From assembly GCA_040766325.1 (NCBI GenBank), contig JAXGQR010000012.1:11738-75737 (forward strand): DNA of 64,000 nucleotides, written 5' to 3'. Of the stretch, positions 55,533 through 64,000 are shown piece after piece. The first letter of the stretch is position 1. The number at the start of each line of letters is the position of its first letter. The notes below the pieces were generated by a model. It saw only the letters and a list, made by a program, of their open reading frames with translations. It was not told the origin of the DNA and made no database searches. A program made the translations under genes and the position numbers. Source of the stretch: Dehalobacterium sp040766325 (GTDB taxonomy: Bacteria; Bacillota; Dehalobacteriia; Dehalobacteriales; Dehalobacteriaceae).

Positions 55533-55898
55533 TTATGTTTTCCCACTGTCGATACCTCGATAGTTGATAATCAGTTCCGCTCTGGTATTAACCCCCAGCT
55601 TTTTGTAAATTGCCGTCATGTGGGTATTCGCCGTTGAGTATTTGATCGAGAGCTGTTTTGCACATTCCTTAAGGGTAAAACCTTCAAGGAGCAGAAGATA
55701 AAGATCACGTTCCCTCGGCGTCAATTTGCCAACCTTGCTTTGTTTGTCTTCTAGCGTTATGACCGTCTGCACTCCGCAATCAGGTGGATCAGATGGTGCA
55801 TCCCGGCCGTCGGCAATATTTAATGCATCCGGGTCCCCATTCTTTATTATCTTTCCGTCAGGATTCAACATCTGCTTTAGCCTGTCAAACAGCGACAT
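55533..55898 (-). CDS. LuxR-type helix-turn-helix regulator
   Basis: A 121-residue protein. The C-terminal GerE/LuxR domain LTPRERDLYLLLLEGFTLKECAKQLSIKYSTANTHMTAIYKKLGV is complete. The N-terminal 60 residues have no recognisable sensory domain. GAGAGGTGAAG precedes the ATG at 55898. It lies just downstream of the split surface protein gene and near a second LuxR gene with a very similar DNA-binding domain. Confidence 0.85.
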   Translation of the reverse strand: MSLFDRLKQMLNPDGKIIKNGDPDALNIADGRDAPSDPPDCGVQTVITLEDKQSKVGKLTPRERDLYLLLLEGFTLKECAKQLSIKYSTANTHMTAIYKKLGVNTRAELIINYRGIDSGKT

Positions 55899-55991
55899 TT
55901 CTTCACCTCTCAATACTTTAATTTATCCTTAAAATTCCCTTTGTGGCTTCATTCTGATTTATTGATGATGCTATGTCTATTCATTAATTCG

Positions 55992-56051
55992 CATGAGAGC
56001 ATAAAACAGCACCTCATTAGTTCTAATGAGGTGCTGTTTTATGCTCTCATG
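55992..56051. terminator. Perfect 28-bp inverted repeat, 4-base loop, between two LuxR genes
   Basis: Left arm 55992-56019 (CATGAGAGCATAAAACAGCA...), loop GTTC, right arm 56024-56051 exactly complementary. AAAACA/TGTTTT blocks inside the arms would give T runs on both strands, so a bidirectional terminator is likely. Its 56 perfectly paired bases exceed a normal terminator. Confidence 0.7.
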
Positions 56052-56062
56052 AAGCTATTTTA

Positions 56063-57511
56063 TTAAATATAATCCTTGAAAAGGATCAGTAATTCCGTTC
56101 GGCTGTTAATCCCCAACTTACGGTATGTGGAGGTGCAATATGTATTGACCGTAGAATAGGCGATGGATAAAATACCCGAAATCTGACGCATGGTATAGCC
56201 CTGCAAGAGCAGCTTGCACACTTCAATTTCACGCTTGCTCAGTTGATATTTCTTGAACATATATACTTGTTCATTATCAATCTCCGTCTTTTCTGAATCC
56301 TTGGCCCAGTCATTATAATAATGTGACTGAGATACCATGGGAGACAACATGATAAACAACAACATCACCACCACAGAAATGACAGATGCAACCATAGATA
56401 TTTCGAAGGAGTTTGCCCGTTGAATGAAATTACCTATGATCATGCCGGATATGCCACCACCAACACCAATAAAAAGAACGGATAATTTTAGATAATGCAT
56501 ACTGTTGTATTTTTTACCCACCACACCAATGATATAATAAATATTAATTATCCCAACAGCATTGCTGATCCCCAGCAAAATAGCAAACGCCACAGCCATA
56601 CCGGAACTTCTTTCGATAAAAGCACTACAAAAAAGCCCCATGGCAAAGCTGCTGAAAGTTATGTTGCCCAACCAAATAAATGGTTTGGAATTATAGCGGT
56701 AAATTCCAATATAAATAAAGCTGCCAATCACACCACCGAAATAATACCACCATAACGCCGGATACTCCCCATTTCCTGCAGCAATGTTGAGAATACCTCT
56801 TCCGACGCCAATGCACAAGATGACAATAATAAAGTTGAAAAACAAGGTTAAATATATCCTTGTACAAAATTTCGGACAATCAATCCCGATGTCCGCATCA
56901 TTTGCCGGTATGCCGGTCTTCTTAATAAACAAGATGGGGCTAAGAGCAAACACGATGATTACAAAGGATAGCAGCAAATCGTGACTATTCTGAAGATAAC
57001 CGCCTGGCCAGCTTTTTTGAAGAAGCAATATTATATATGTGAGCAGGCTGCATCCGGCCATAGCGTATAGCTTTTCCGTATTGTTCAAGGTAAATACAAA
57101 GGACATTAAAATACTGATATTCACAAGGCCCAGGGATATTCCGATTGTGACTGCCATAATCAGCTTGACCGAAGTGTAATGTAGGGTCAAATGTAGAATC
57201 ATTCCCGCAATCAAAAGCAGCACCCCGGTACGGGCGGTTTTTTCAAACCATTCTTTTTTTATGATGGAAATACAAATACCTGAGGATATTAAAGTGACGG
57301 AGTACATCAAGACCTGCGGATCGTATCCGAAAACATTCTCAGTAAGGGGTGACGCCATCCACAATGTCGAACAGACAACGACCCATACATGGTAAACAAC
57401 CCATATATAAATATGCGGCAGGTTTTTTTTTCGTAATCCCCGGTTATTCATAACATTGCCTTCTTGATAGGCATTTATAGCATCATTTTTGGTCTGTTCA
57501 AGATTAATCAT
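56063..57511 (-). CDS. Membrane-embedded LuxR-type regulator (multi-pass sensor-HTH fusion)
   Basis: A 482-residue protein with about twelve hydrophobic segments (residues 30-400, MFS-like layout), followed by a C-terminal LuxR domain: LSKREIEVCKLLLQGYTMRQISGILSIAYSTVNTYCTSTYRKLGI. Similar one-component membrane regulators occur in Eggerthella-type bacteria and Clostridia. It may sense a small molecule in the membrane and bind DNA directly. AGAGGGGTG sits 8 bases before the ATG. The target is unknown; the adjacent LuxR gene and surface protein are candidates. Confidence 0.85.
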   Translation of the reverse strand: MINLEQTKNDAINAYQEGNVMNNRGLRKKNLPHIYIWVVYHVWVVVCSTLWMASPLTENVFGYDPQVLMYSVTLISSGICISIIKKEWFEKTARTGVLLLIAGMILHLTLHYTSVKLIMAVTIGISLGLVNISILMSFVFTLNNTEKLYAMAGCSLLTYIILLLQKSWPGGYLQNSHDLLLSFVIIVFALSPILFIKKTGIPANDADIGIDCPKFCTRIYLTLFFNFIIVILCIGVGRGILNIAAGNGEYPALWWYYFGGVIGSFIYIGIYRYNSKPFIWLGNITFSSFAMGLFCSAFIERSSGMAVAFAILLGISNAVGIINIYYIIGVVGKKYNSMHYLKLSVLFIGVGGGISGMIIGNFIQRANSFEISMVASVISVVVMLLFIMLSPMVSQSHYYNDWAKDSEKTEIDNEQVYMFKKYQLSKREIEVCKLLLQGYTMRQISGILSIAYSTVNTYCTSTYRKLGINSRTELLILFKDYI

Positions 57512-57725
57512 GATTTTGCACCCCTCTTTTGTTCAAAGAAAAAGCTGGGATTCGGAGGGAAGAACTCTGTTTACAACTATTATATTTCGCTATGACAAAA
57601 TAAGCAATTGTCTTAAATATAGTTTTCAGTGGAAAAAAAGTCGGCACCTTGCCGATGGCAAAATACTGGCTTAAATTTATATTACGGTATTTTCGCCGGA
57701 ACGTGGCAAAAATATAAACGCTCCC

Positions 57726-58253
57726 TCACTTTATATTTTCATCCGTATCTAAACCGGCACTCCTTAGCTTATTTAATAAATTAACCAAGCCCTGCGCACC
57801 CAAAAAAATTGATATCCCGATAATAAACTCAGCTACTGCTTCTGCTGATATAAAAAATAAAGTTGACACTGGATTATTATGCGAGATAGCTAAATAAATA
57901 CTACTTAACATGCCAATTAATTTGGGTAGTGAATCTCCAATAAAGAAAAGACCTATCACGGAAAAGGCTACTCTTTGGACACAATCAACATCCATTTTCT
58001 GTCGATCAATCCGAAACTGTTCAGAATCATTACTTTTCATTTTAACCATTAAAGATGCCAATTTTCCGGAAAAACACCATAACAATATTCCAAAAATAAG
58101 GTAACCTATTGCAAAAACCAAAGTCACCAATTGATCCTGAAAGGAAGAGGTCACAGCAAGGTATAAGAAGTTAAATATTATATTAAAAGCTTGAATAATT
58201 ATGTATAATCCTAAAATCTTACAAGCCAGGTTGGCAATCTCACGAATATCCAT
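57726..58253 (-). CDS. Four-helix membrane protein, unknown function
   Basis: A 175-residue protein with four predicted transmembrane segments (about 10-35, 42-65, 95-118, 128-155) and a cytoplasmic charged loop (KMKSNDSEQFRIDRQK). No family is recognised. The ATG at 58253 has a weak AAAGGGGAAAAAG site. It is isolated between the LuxR-membrane regulator and an IS remnant. Confidence 0.6.
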   Translation of the reverse strand: MDIREIANLACKILGLYIIIQAFNIIFNFLYLAVTSSFQDQLVTLVFAIGYLIFGILLWCFSGKLASLMVKMKSNDSEQFRIDRQKMDVDCVQRVAFSVIGLFFIGDSLPKLIGMLSSIYLAISHNNPVSTLFFISAEAVAEFIIGISIFLGAQGLVNLLNKLRSAGLDTDENIK

Positions 58254-58589
58254 TTTATTTCTTTTTCCCCTTTTTTTAGTTAATAAATTATAAAGATGAT
58301 CGCTATTTTGGTATCGATGCCGGTGCCGGTAATGCTACTTTCCAAAAGGATGCTGTCTATTGGTTTCTATACAACTGATACTTTAACTGACGAAAAGTAA
58401 GTGAATATCTCTACATTGATGACTCTCTTTCAGCAGATCCCGCAGAAAAGCAGTAGAATTTCTGGCTAGGTTATACGACTATGTCTAGCGTAAAATACCT
58501 TGGGCTTGGCAGACAACAACACCTTTCTACATCTTACATTCTTCCTGCTTAGCCCCAAGAAAGAATCGAACTGACAACAAAGCATGACT
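58254..58589. other. Degenerate region downstream of IS1634-type remnant
   Basis: No open frame or structure with clear meaning was seen. The sequence has many stops in all frames and may be further decayed mobile DNA. Confidence 0.4.
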
Positions 58590-58949
58590 AGCGTTGATCA
58601 GCATGTAGATGAACAAAACCGGCGAAAACCGCATGAATAATTGGTCTTCATCGACCAAAGCGTGATTTTATACGCTCTGAACAAACGATGATATACGGGG
58701 CAAATATCCAGAGTATGTTTCAGGTCACGGAGGCAGCGTTCTCCATCCATAAGCCGCTTATGGCCAAGCACGATGCCCCCCCGAACTCAATGTGTCATCT
58801 GAAAAGCTTAACAAAACCTTGCCGTCTAGCAGGGAATCTGCCCGAACCTTTGCTTTATCGATCTTGAGCTTGCTGGTGTTGTCTGGCGGATATAGCGGCC
58901 GAAAGTGCTGTGGGCACAGAGTACATATGTTGCTTTTTATGTGGCTCAC
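58590..58949 (-). pseudogene. IS1634-type transposase remnant
   Basis: On the minus strand KLKIDKAKVRADSLLDGKVLLSFSDDT resembles the IS1634 segment around the last catalytic region. After a frameshift in a G7 run (near 58775-58781) a second segment GHKRLMDGERCLRDLKHTLD then ICPVYHRLFRAYKI matches the conserved YKxLxxVExxFRxLK and RPVYHR motifs. The rest of the transposase is missing. Confidence 0.65.
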
Positions 58950-59138
58950 TATCCAATTGATTCAGTTCAACGAGCCTGCGCTCTGTTTCTTACAGAATGA
59001 ATTGTCACGACAAATGTTGTTTCTCTTCTTCCTTGGGGTTTTTAAACTATTTGTATTCTTAAGTTGATGCCAACAGTCAAATATTAATATCAGGACAGGA
59101 GAGCCAAATAAAATGGCTGACTCTGGAAATGTTTTATA

Positions 59139-59177
59139 TTTCGTATAGGGTGACCGGGCAAGTCACCCTATACGAAA
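59139..59177. terminator. Hairpin after the truncated secreted-family gene
   Basis: Perfect 16-base arms TTTCGTATAGGGTGAC and GTCACCCTATACGAAA with a 7-base loop, 41 bases after the stop of the gene at 59218. It probably terminates that transcript. Confidence 0.65.
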
Positions 59178-59217
59178 GTTTATTCGTTTTTCTTTTTTTA
59201 TTTTAATACCATGATTT

Positions 59218-60111
59218 TTAGAAGTTAGATGTAGTCAATGAACTAGTATGGACACCTGGAGTAGCATTATCAATTGAAAGCCCGCCAGTAACTCTAACTT
59301 TATAAGTTCCAGACGCCCCCAAATTGCCACCATAACTACCTTTTCCATATACAAGACCATATGGTGTTAAATATGACCAATTTAATCTGTTCCCGAATGT
59401 CCCAGTAAGATTATAAACTACTGAGCCGCTGGAATTTAACGCCTTACATTCAGTAATGAAGCCTGAAACTCTTGATTCAATTTCAGGTGCGTATTGAGTG
59501 GTCCTATATATTATTATATCAATTGGACTAATAAACTGCATATTATGTTCGTCAAATTGGAGCCCTTGGAACGATACCGTGTATGGGAAACTCAACCATC
59601 CAGCATCTGCAACAGCTTGTAGTGTAGTAGCACTAACACTTTTAGAGACATTTGAAGTTGCATTAATTTCTGGCATTGCGTTTATGACTTGTTCTTTTTC
59701 CTTGTCACTTATATCCTTTTTACTCATGCCTGATTCACCTGCGCCGTTAAACGTAAATACCTTATCTAACATTATACAATAATTAAAATCATCCTTCTGT
59801 ATCATATCTACTGTGGAATTATCTTTGAACTCCAGCAAAGTGTCAAAATAATACTCATCGATATCATAATATTTATATTTTGTGATAACTTCCTGAGTCG
59901 CATTCTGAGGATCGACTAATCCATTACTGCGTCCTTCTTCTAGTAGTACCTGCCAAAGATTATTAAAGGTTATAACACGGAATTGATTGTATACCTCATA
60001 AACATTCCAATAATCATCTTCACTAATTTGTAATTGTTTGATAAAATTATCAATTGTCTTATTAAATTCAGTATTTTCTTTAATCATTTTCTTACGTTCT
60101 TTAACGGTATT
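59218..60111 (-). pseudogene. Truncated copy of an unrecognised secreted-protein family
   Basis: About 295 residues remain. They match the intact paralogue at 62736: DYWNVYEVYNQFRVITFNNLWQ with a following LEEGRSNGL, YFDTLLEFKDN, and the C-terminal GLVYGKGSYGGNLGASGTY region. The signal peptide and SurA-like start are lost because the IS3 element ends at 60112. The open frame runs on to 60150 into the element, using an ATG there, but translation of a secreted product is not expected. No catalytic motif is recognised. Confidence 0.65.
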
Positions 60112-60143
60112 TGTCAACATAGTTGTCGCTTTTCTCAAATATG

Positions 60144-61223
60144 CTAGCACACTTTTTGTTTGCTTTTCTCATTCGATGGATTCAGCCAAACGGCTTGCTC
60201 AATGGTGCAGTCTTGGACCGGCCCGGTCCATCTTTCAGGATTCTTTGCCTTAGCGGTTTCCAATATTTCTTTTCTTTTATTAAGGATATCTTTTGATGAA
60301 CCATTGTGTCTTTGACTGGGGGTCAGAAATTTCAAGCTACTGTGGTGGTGGTCATTATTGTAATATTCTACAAAAGCATCTACCCATCTGCGAGCAGTTT
60401 CAATATGTAAAAATCCATTATGGGGAAAAGAGGGCATGTATTTGACCGTTCGAAACATCGACTCAATATAAGCGTTGTCGTTACTCACTCTTGGCCTGCT
60501 GTTCGACCTCACAATCCCTAAATTGTACAGCGTTGTCAGCAGGGAAGCACCTTTCATCGGACTACCATTATCGGAATGCAACACTAAAGGTTCGTTCCTC
60601 AACAATACGTTTTCAGAGTATACAGCCTTTTTCACAAGAACACTGGCATTTTCAGAACTCTCATGATCCCAGATTTCCCAGCCAACGACTTTTCGGCTGA
60701 ACAAATCAATGATCATGTACAAGTAGTAGTATATTCCTTTCGCAGGACCTGGAAGCCAGGTGATATCCCACATCCATACTTGATTGGGGCCTGTTGCACA
60801 ATGTGTTGTAATATTCTTGTTTATGGGCGCTTTTGCATAACCTCGATGATTGATTTGACCATAATGCCTCAAAACCCGATAAATACTTGAAACCGATGCT
60901 ATATAAGTGCCTTGTTTATCAATTAGCTTATGGAAAACTTGATTTGGTGAAAGACTTCGATGTTCCTTTTGATTCATCACTTGCAGGATCATCTTCTCTT
61001 CATCCAAATGCAATTTGTTTGCAGGTATTGGTCTTAGCGCATCTGGGCGACCGTCTTTTGTATCAGCACCTTGAACTTTCCAGCGCTGGTAGGTCCTCTC
61101 GCTGATGCCGACTACTTCACAAGCCTTGAATTGCCTGGCCCCAGAAACTACTGCTTCATCTATGGCCGCAACTACTTTAATGCGATTTGAACGGGTGGTC
61201 AATCTTCCTCGTCCGAATTCCAA
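60144..61223 (-). CDS. IS3-family transposase OrfB (rve integrase)
   Basis: The 359-residue frame carries an HTH_21 region and a DDE rve core: first Asp in VWMWDITWLPGP, second in LHSDNGSPMKGA, and Glu in NAYIESMFRTVKY. It overlaps orfA by 25 bases in the -1 frame. A run A9 then G on the minus strand (61236-61245), just before the overlap, is a typical -1 slippage site that would produce the OrfAB fusion. Confidence 0.93.
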   Translation of the reverse strand: MEFGRGRLTTRSNRIKVVAAIDEAVVSGARQFKACEVVGISERTYQRWKVQGADTKDGRPDALRPIPANKLHLDEEKMILQVMNQKEHRSLSPNQVFHKLIDKQGTYIASVSSIYRVLRHYGQINHRGYAKAPINKNITTHCATGPNQVWMWDITWLPGPAKGIYYYLYMIIDLFSRKVVGWEIWDHESSENASVLVKKAVYSENVLLRNEPLVLHSDNGSPMKGASLLTTLYNLGIVRSNSRPRVSNDNAYIESMFRTVKYMPSFPHNGFLHIETARRWVDAFVEYYNNDHHHSSLKFLTPSQRHNGSSKDILNKRKEILETAKAKNPERWTGPVQDCTIEQAVWLNPSNEKSKQKVC

Positions 61224-61687
61224 ATCGCTTGCATCTTTTTTTTTAGTACCAGGAGTGCAGCGGCTTCGGCAAGGGCTTTCTCCTTCCGGGCCAGTTCTTT
61301 CTTAGTAAGCTTGAGTGCCGTCTGACTGTCTCTGAGTTCTTGTTTGATCTTGGACTCTTCATCCGTTTCACCATTGATGAAAGCTTTCTTCCAGGACTCG
61401 ATTTCTTCGGCATATATGCCTTTACGCCGGCAATACTCAGAAAGCTCATGGTTATTCAATGGACTGGTCTCAATAATTATCTGCAACTGCATCTCTTTTG
61501 AATACTTTTGTTTGGAGCCTGCATTGTCCGGATAGACCATTCCTTTGGATTTTGCCCTTTTGCGCCATTTATACAGGGTTTGTTCATGAACATGATATTC
61601 ATCAACCAGTTCCTTAACAGGCTTGTTTTCGGGTGGTAACATCAGCTTGATTAATTTGTCTTTAAATTCTTTATTGTAGGTAGCCAT
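61199..61687 (-). CDS. IS3-family transposase OrfA
   Basis: A 162-residue protein with a helix-turn-helix (YNKEFKDKLIKLM and VDEYHVHEQTLYKWRKRAKS) and a C-terminal leucine-zipper-like coiled coil. GAGAGGATC precedes the ATG at 61687; the ten codons upstream in the open frame are not needed. Confidence 0.9.
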   Translation of the reverse strand: MATYNKEFKDKLIKLMLPPENKPVKELVDEYHVHEQTLYKWRKRAKSKGMVYPDNAGSKQKYSKEMQLQIIIETSPLNNHELSEYCRRKGIYAEEIESWKKAFINGETDEESKIKQELRDSQTALKLTKKELARKEKALAEAAALLVLKKKMQAIWNSDEED

Positions 61688-61752
61688 AATGATCCTCTCT
61701 CTCTTGGCTACTAGCATATAATATTTTTAATCACCCGACAACTATCCTAACA

Positions 61753-62169
61753 CAGGGGGCTAGGGGATACTATTATCGGACGCAGGTATATCATTTCGCA
61801 AAAAAAGGAAGTATTGCTGAATCAGATTATTCATATACATCCAGCATTTTTATAGAGTAAACAATAAAAATGTTTAAAGATAAGAAAAAAGTCTGGAAAC
61901 ACATCTCGGCTTTTTTGTATGAGCTTTAGGTAACTCTGAAAATTTTTACAAATTAATGGAGCGAAATGGTTGTTTATTTTCTCTTATATGTAGAACCAAA
62001 AATTTTATGATAAAGAATGGGGGTAGACGAGTTGTGGTATATATTAGATCTCCGGGATAATGTTTAGAAAAATTCAGAAAATCAGGGGGAATTTTCCTGA
62101 ATTTCAACGAACCGTACTTGTGCTAGAAATTTGATCTTGTTCGTTTACTGAATTGAAGTAGCCGAGGGT
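61753..62169. other. Gene-free stretch between the IS3 element and the intron remnant
   Basis: No open frame of protein character. It may contain deleted upstream parts of the truncated secreted-family gene or of the group II intron. Nothing else is recognised. Confidence 0.4.
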
Positions 62170-62600
62170 GAGATGAAAGGGTGAAAAATCTGAAGCCGAG
62201 AGAAGCATCTCCTTGGTTCCCCAATGCCTAAATGGTTTTGCCAGCTGGAAGTTACATTTATGGAACACTAAAACCCTTGAAGAATTGGCTCAGTGGTGCA
62301 ATCCAGTGATAAGAGGCTGGTTCAATTATTACGGTAGTTATCGTCGTTTATCATTAGCTAGGGTAAATCGGCAACTGGATTTGCACCAAGCGAAGTGAGC
62401 GGAATTGAAATACAAGAAATTCAAAGGACACACTGGCAGAGCAATCAGATGGATTCGGGACATTAGAAAACGAGAGCCGAATCTATTCGCTCACTGGCAG
62501 GTGTTTTCACCTACTGCTGAAATGTATGAGCCGGATGAGGTGAGAGTCTCATGTCCGGATCTGTGAGGGTGAAAGCCCCCTGCTCTACTCGACCCTTCGT
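62170..62600 (+). mobile_element. Group II intron 3' remnant (maturase end and domain V)
   Basis: A plus-strand frame encodes LAQWCNPVIRGWFNYYGSYRRL, typical of the maturase domain X, then after an in-frame TGA near 62396 continues FKGHTGRAIRWIRDIRKREPNLFAHW. The RNA domain V is at about 62528-62563: GAGCCGGATGAGG, GNRA-like GAGA loop, then TCTCATGTCCGGATC. The 3' end CTCTACTCGACC is near 62585-62596. The reverse transcriptase part and 5' half are missing, so it cannot move. Confidence 0.8.
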
Positions 62601-62735
62601 TTTCTTGAAAACAAAAATGGGGTGATTCCGGTGGTCTAATTAGTGGTTGCCTAAAGATATGTTAAGATTCAAAAAAACCAAACCCGGCGTTGTGGTACTT
62701 GATAAAATAATATAAAATTTTGGGGAGAAAGAAAA

Positions 62736-63941
62736 ATGAAAACTAAGCATCTAACTATGTTGGCTGTTTGCTGTATTGTTACTATATTTATTGTTGGCAT
62801 TCCTTTCGCCCAAGCTACGGAGGAAAGCCTATTGAACCAAGGCGCGACATCATTTGTTGAATCTGTGAAAGAAACTGGTTTTCTCACTGCAGCCAATGAC
62901 GAAATTATCGCAGTTGTTGATGGATGGAAAATAACCCAAGCAGATTTAGATAATAGAATTAATGAACATGAGTTTTTCAATAAGGAAGAAGATATATCTG
63001 ATATATTTAATGTGTTGTTTGAAGAAGCAGCATTATATTCACAAGCAGAAGGGCTAGGGGTGTTAGCCACCGACGTTGAAGTAAAGCAATATGTGGAAGA
63101 TATACTTAAAGATAGAGATGTTATCAATTTTTTAAAACAAAACCCCATATTTAATGATTCCCTTTACTATTATGCGTTTAAATTTATAACGTATAATAAT
63201 GTATATCAATATTATTTAAATGAAGGTCGGGAACTAGGGTTAATTTCCCCATCCTGGACATATAATGAAGATGTCCTCAGCTGCTATCCGTATGGTAACG
63301 GCGATGACTATTATTTAGAAAAGACTCTTGAATTTAAAAAGAATATTGATTGGACAGGCACTAATACACTCCGCCCTACAGTGGATAAGCTGGTCCAAGT
63401 ATCTGAAACAACTGTTAGTCCAAACAATATTCTCTTTGAAGATGAGTCTGTAGAAGAAAATGATAATATTGTTGATGAAATATTAGCCTTTAACCCAACT
63501 GTTAATGCATCAGGTAGTGGCACACTTGTTTGTGCTGCATCGAATTGGGGTCCTGTTTCGCTTAAATACAATGTTCATTATCATGCTGAAAAGTATATTG
63601 ATAGTAGTTATACAGAATTAGGAAATCAAGACATACTTATTACATCCGCAGCTGTTGGAGATCTTCCTAGGGAATACAGGGATCGCGTATATGGTGGCCC
63701 TACAAATAGTTCAGTGGCATACACATCAAGTGGTTCTCAAGTAGCAAGTTTTTGGTCATGGAACAAGAGCTACTGGGGTAGTTATATTATAAATTATTTA
63801 GTTTGGGGTAGAGGTTCATATGGTGGTTTATTGGGTTCTTCTTCTAATAATTATTATGTTAAAGCTACTGGCGGAATGCTTGTTGAAGACTCGACTTTGA
63901 TTAGTGGCGGTTCTATTACGATAAAATCTAACACTTTCTGA
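62736..63941 (+). CDS. Secreted protein with SurA-like N-terminus, unrecognised family
   Basis: A 401-residue protein. The signal peptide is LTMLAVCCIVTIFIVGIPFAQA, cleaved near residue 27. Residues about 50-110 look like a SurA-N-type fold (EIIAVVDGWKITQADLDNRI), then a helical region. The C-terminal ~130 residues are predicted beta-rich, with an Asn/Ser/Gly/Tyr-rich stretch including VWGRGSYGGLLGSS and a terminal GGSITIKSNTF. A possible chaperone or peptidyl-prolyl isomerase relation is weak because no PPIase domain is present. GGGGAG precedes the ATG. The truncated paralogue lies at 59218. Confidence 0.75.
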   Translation: MKTKHLTMLAVCCIVTIFIVGIPFAQATEESLLNQGATSFVESVKETGFLTAANDEIIAVVDGWKITQADLDNRINEHEFFNKEEDISDIFNVLFEEAALYSQAEGLGVLATDVEVKQYVEDILKDRDVINFLKQNPIFNDSLYYYAFKFITYNNVYQYYLNEGRELGLISPSWTYNEDVLSCYPYGNGDDYYLEKTLEFKKNIDWTGTNTLRPTVDKLVQVSETTVSPNNILFEDESVEENDNIVDEILAFNPTVNASGSGTLVCAASNWGPVSLKYNVHYHAEKYIDSSYTELGNQDILITSAAVGDLPREYRDRVYGGPTNSSVAYTSSGSQVASFWSWNKSYWGSYIINYLVWGRGSYGGLLGSSSNNYYVKATGGMLVEDSTLISGGSITIKSNTF

Positions 63942-63986
63942 TTTAAGGATCACTAATATTTAAAATGTTTATACGGGGAGTTGCTA

Positions 63987-64000
63987 ATGAGAAAGATACT
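63987..64000 (+). CDS. Start of a further gene (partial)
   Basis: An ATG at 63987 is preceded by GGGGAG 6 bases upstream; the frame reads MRKI and leaves the window. It is 45 bases after the secreted-family stop and probably belongs to the same transcript. Nothing more can be said. Confidence 0.4.

Larger units (their letters stand above)
60112..61752 (-). mobile_element. IS3-family insertion sequence, about 1641 bp
   Basis: Imperfect terminal repeats TGTCAACATAGTTGTCG (from 60112) and, on the other strand, TGTTAGGATAGTTGTCG (from 61752) match at 14 of 17 positions. Both orfA and orfB are open. No short target duplication is seen at the borders, so a neighbouring deletion or rearrangement probably followed insertion. 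Confidence 0.85.

Overview
The window looks like a chromosomal segment of an anaerobic, spore-former-type Clostridia (Bacillota), most plausibly a Peptococcaceae-like acetogen or fermenter. Supporting signs are moderate-to-low GC, LL-diaminopimelate aminotransferase, a SCIFF peptide with its radical SAM maturase, a clostridial 2[4Fe-4S] ferredoxin, two glycyl radical enzymes (GREs), and corrinoid methyltransferase genes. The lineage is inferred from gene content only. No rRNA, tRNA or CRISPR array was seen.

Layout. 1-4.8 kb: peptidoglycan genes (class B PBP, FtsW/RodA, FHA protein) on the minus strand, ribosomal protein L25, two tiny basic proteins and a BaiN/HI0933-type flavoprotein. 5.4-8.4 kb: a cytidylate-kinase-like/nuclease-like fusion, hpt and an NhaD-type antiporter, carrying five single-base deletions in 1.2 kb. 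8.6-14.8 kb: dapL, rlmH, an HtrA protease, a WalJ/YycJ-type hydrolase, murA and a membrane-anchored zincin. 15-20 kb: a complete branched-chain amino acid type ABC importer (livHMKGF order). 20-22.8 kb: an AEC carrier and a CYTH-CHAD protein.

22.9-43.9 kb is the most interesting part: an accessory catabolic block, all on the minus strand. It has a ribose-type ABC importer (binding lipoprotein, ATPase, two permeases) and a methylamine-methyltransferase (MtmB) family protein with glycine where pyrrolysine normally sits. Next to these are a cognate-looking corrinoid protein, a UroD/MtaA-type methyltransferase fused to a thioredoxin-like domain, and a G3E/CobW GTPase. The block also has a histidinol-dehydrogenase-like (HpsN-like) enzyme, malic enzyme, a LacI regulator, one GRE activase and two different GREs. 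Two near-identical palindromic motifs lie upstream of the LacI gene and of the second GRE. My inference is a regulated pathway that imports a small polar, probably N-methylated compound, oxidises and cleaves it by radical chemistry, and feeds a methyl group through corrinoid into one-carbon metabolism. The substrate cannot be named from sequence.

44.3-49.5 kb: ferredoxin, HMA metal-binding protein, a CoA-binding/thioredoxin-reductase fusion, an M23 peptidase with LysM and G5 domains, and the SCIFF locus. 49.6-64 kb is mobile-element rich. A large SLH-anchored surface protein is split by an IS4-family insertion with an 11-bp target duplication and also carries a one-base loss in a C tract. Two LuxR-type regulators, one fused to a multi-pass membrane domain, flank a 60-base perfect hairpin. 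Further on are an IS1634-type remnant, an intact IS3-family element that truncates one copy of an unrecognised secreted-protein family, a group II intron remnant, and the intact paralogue of that family.
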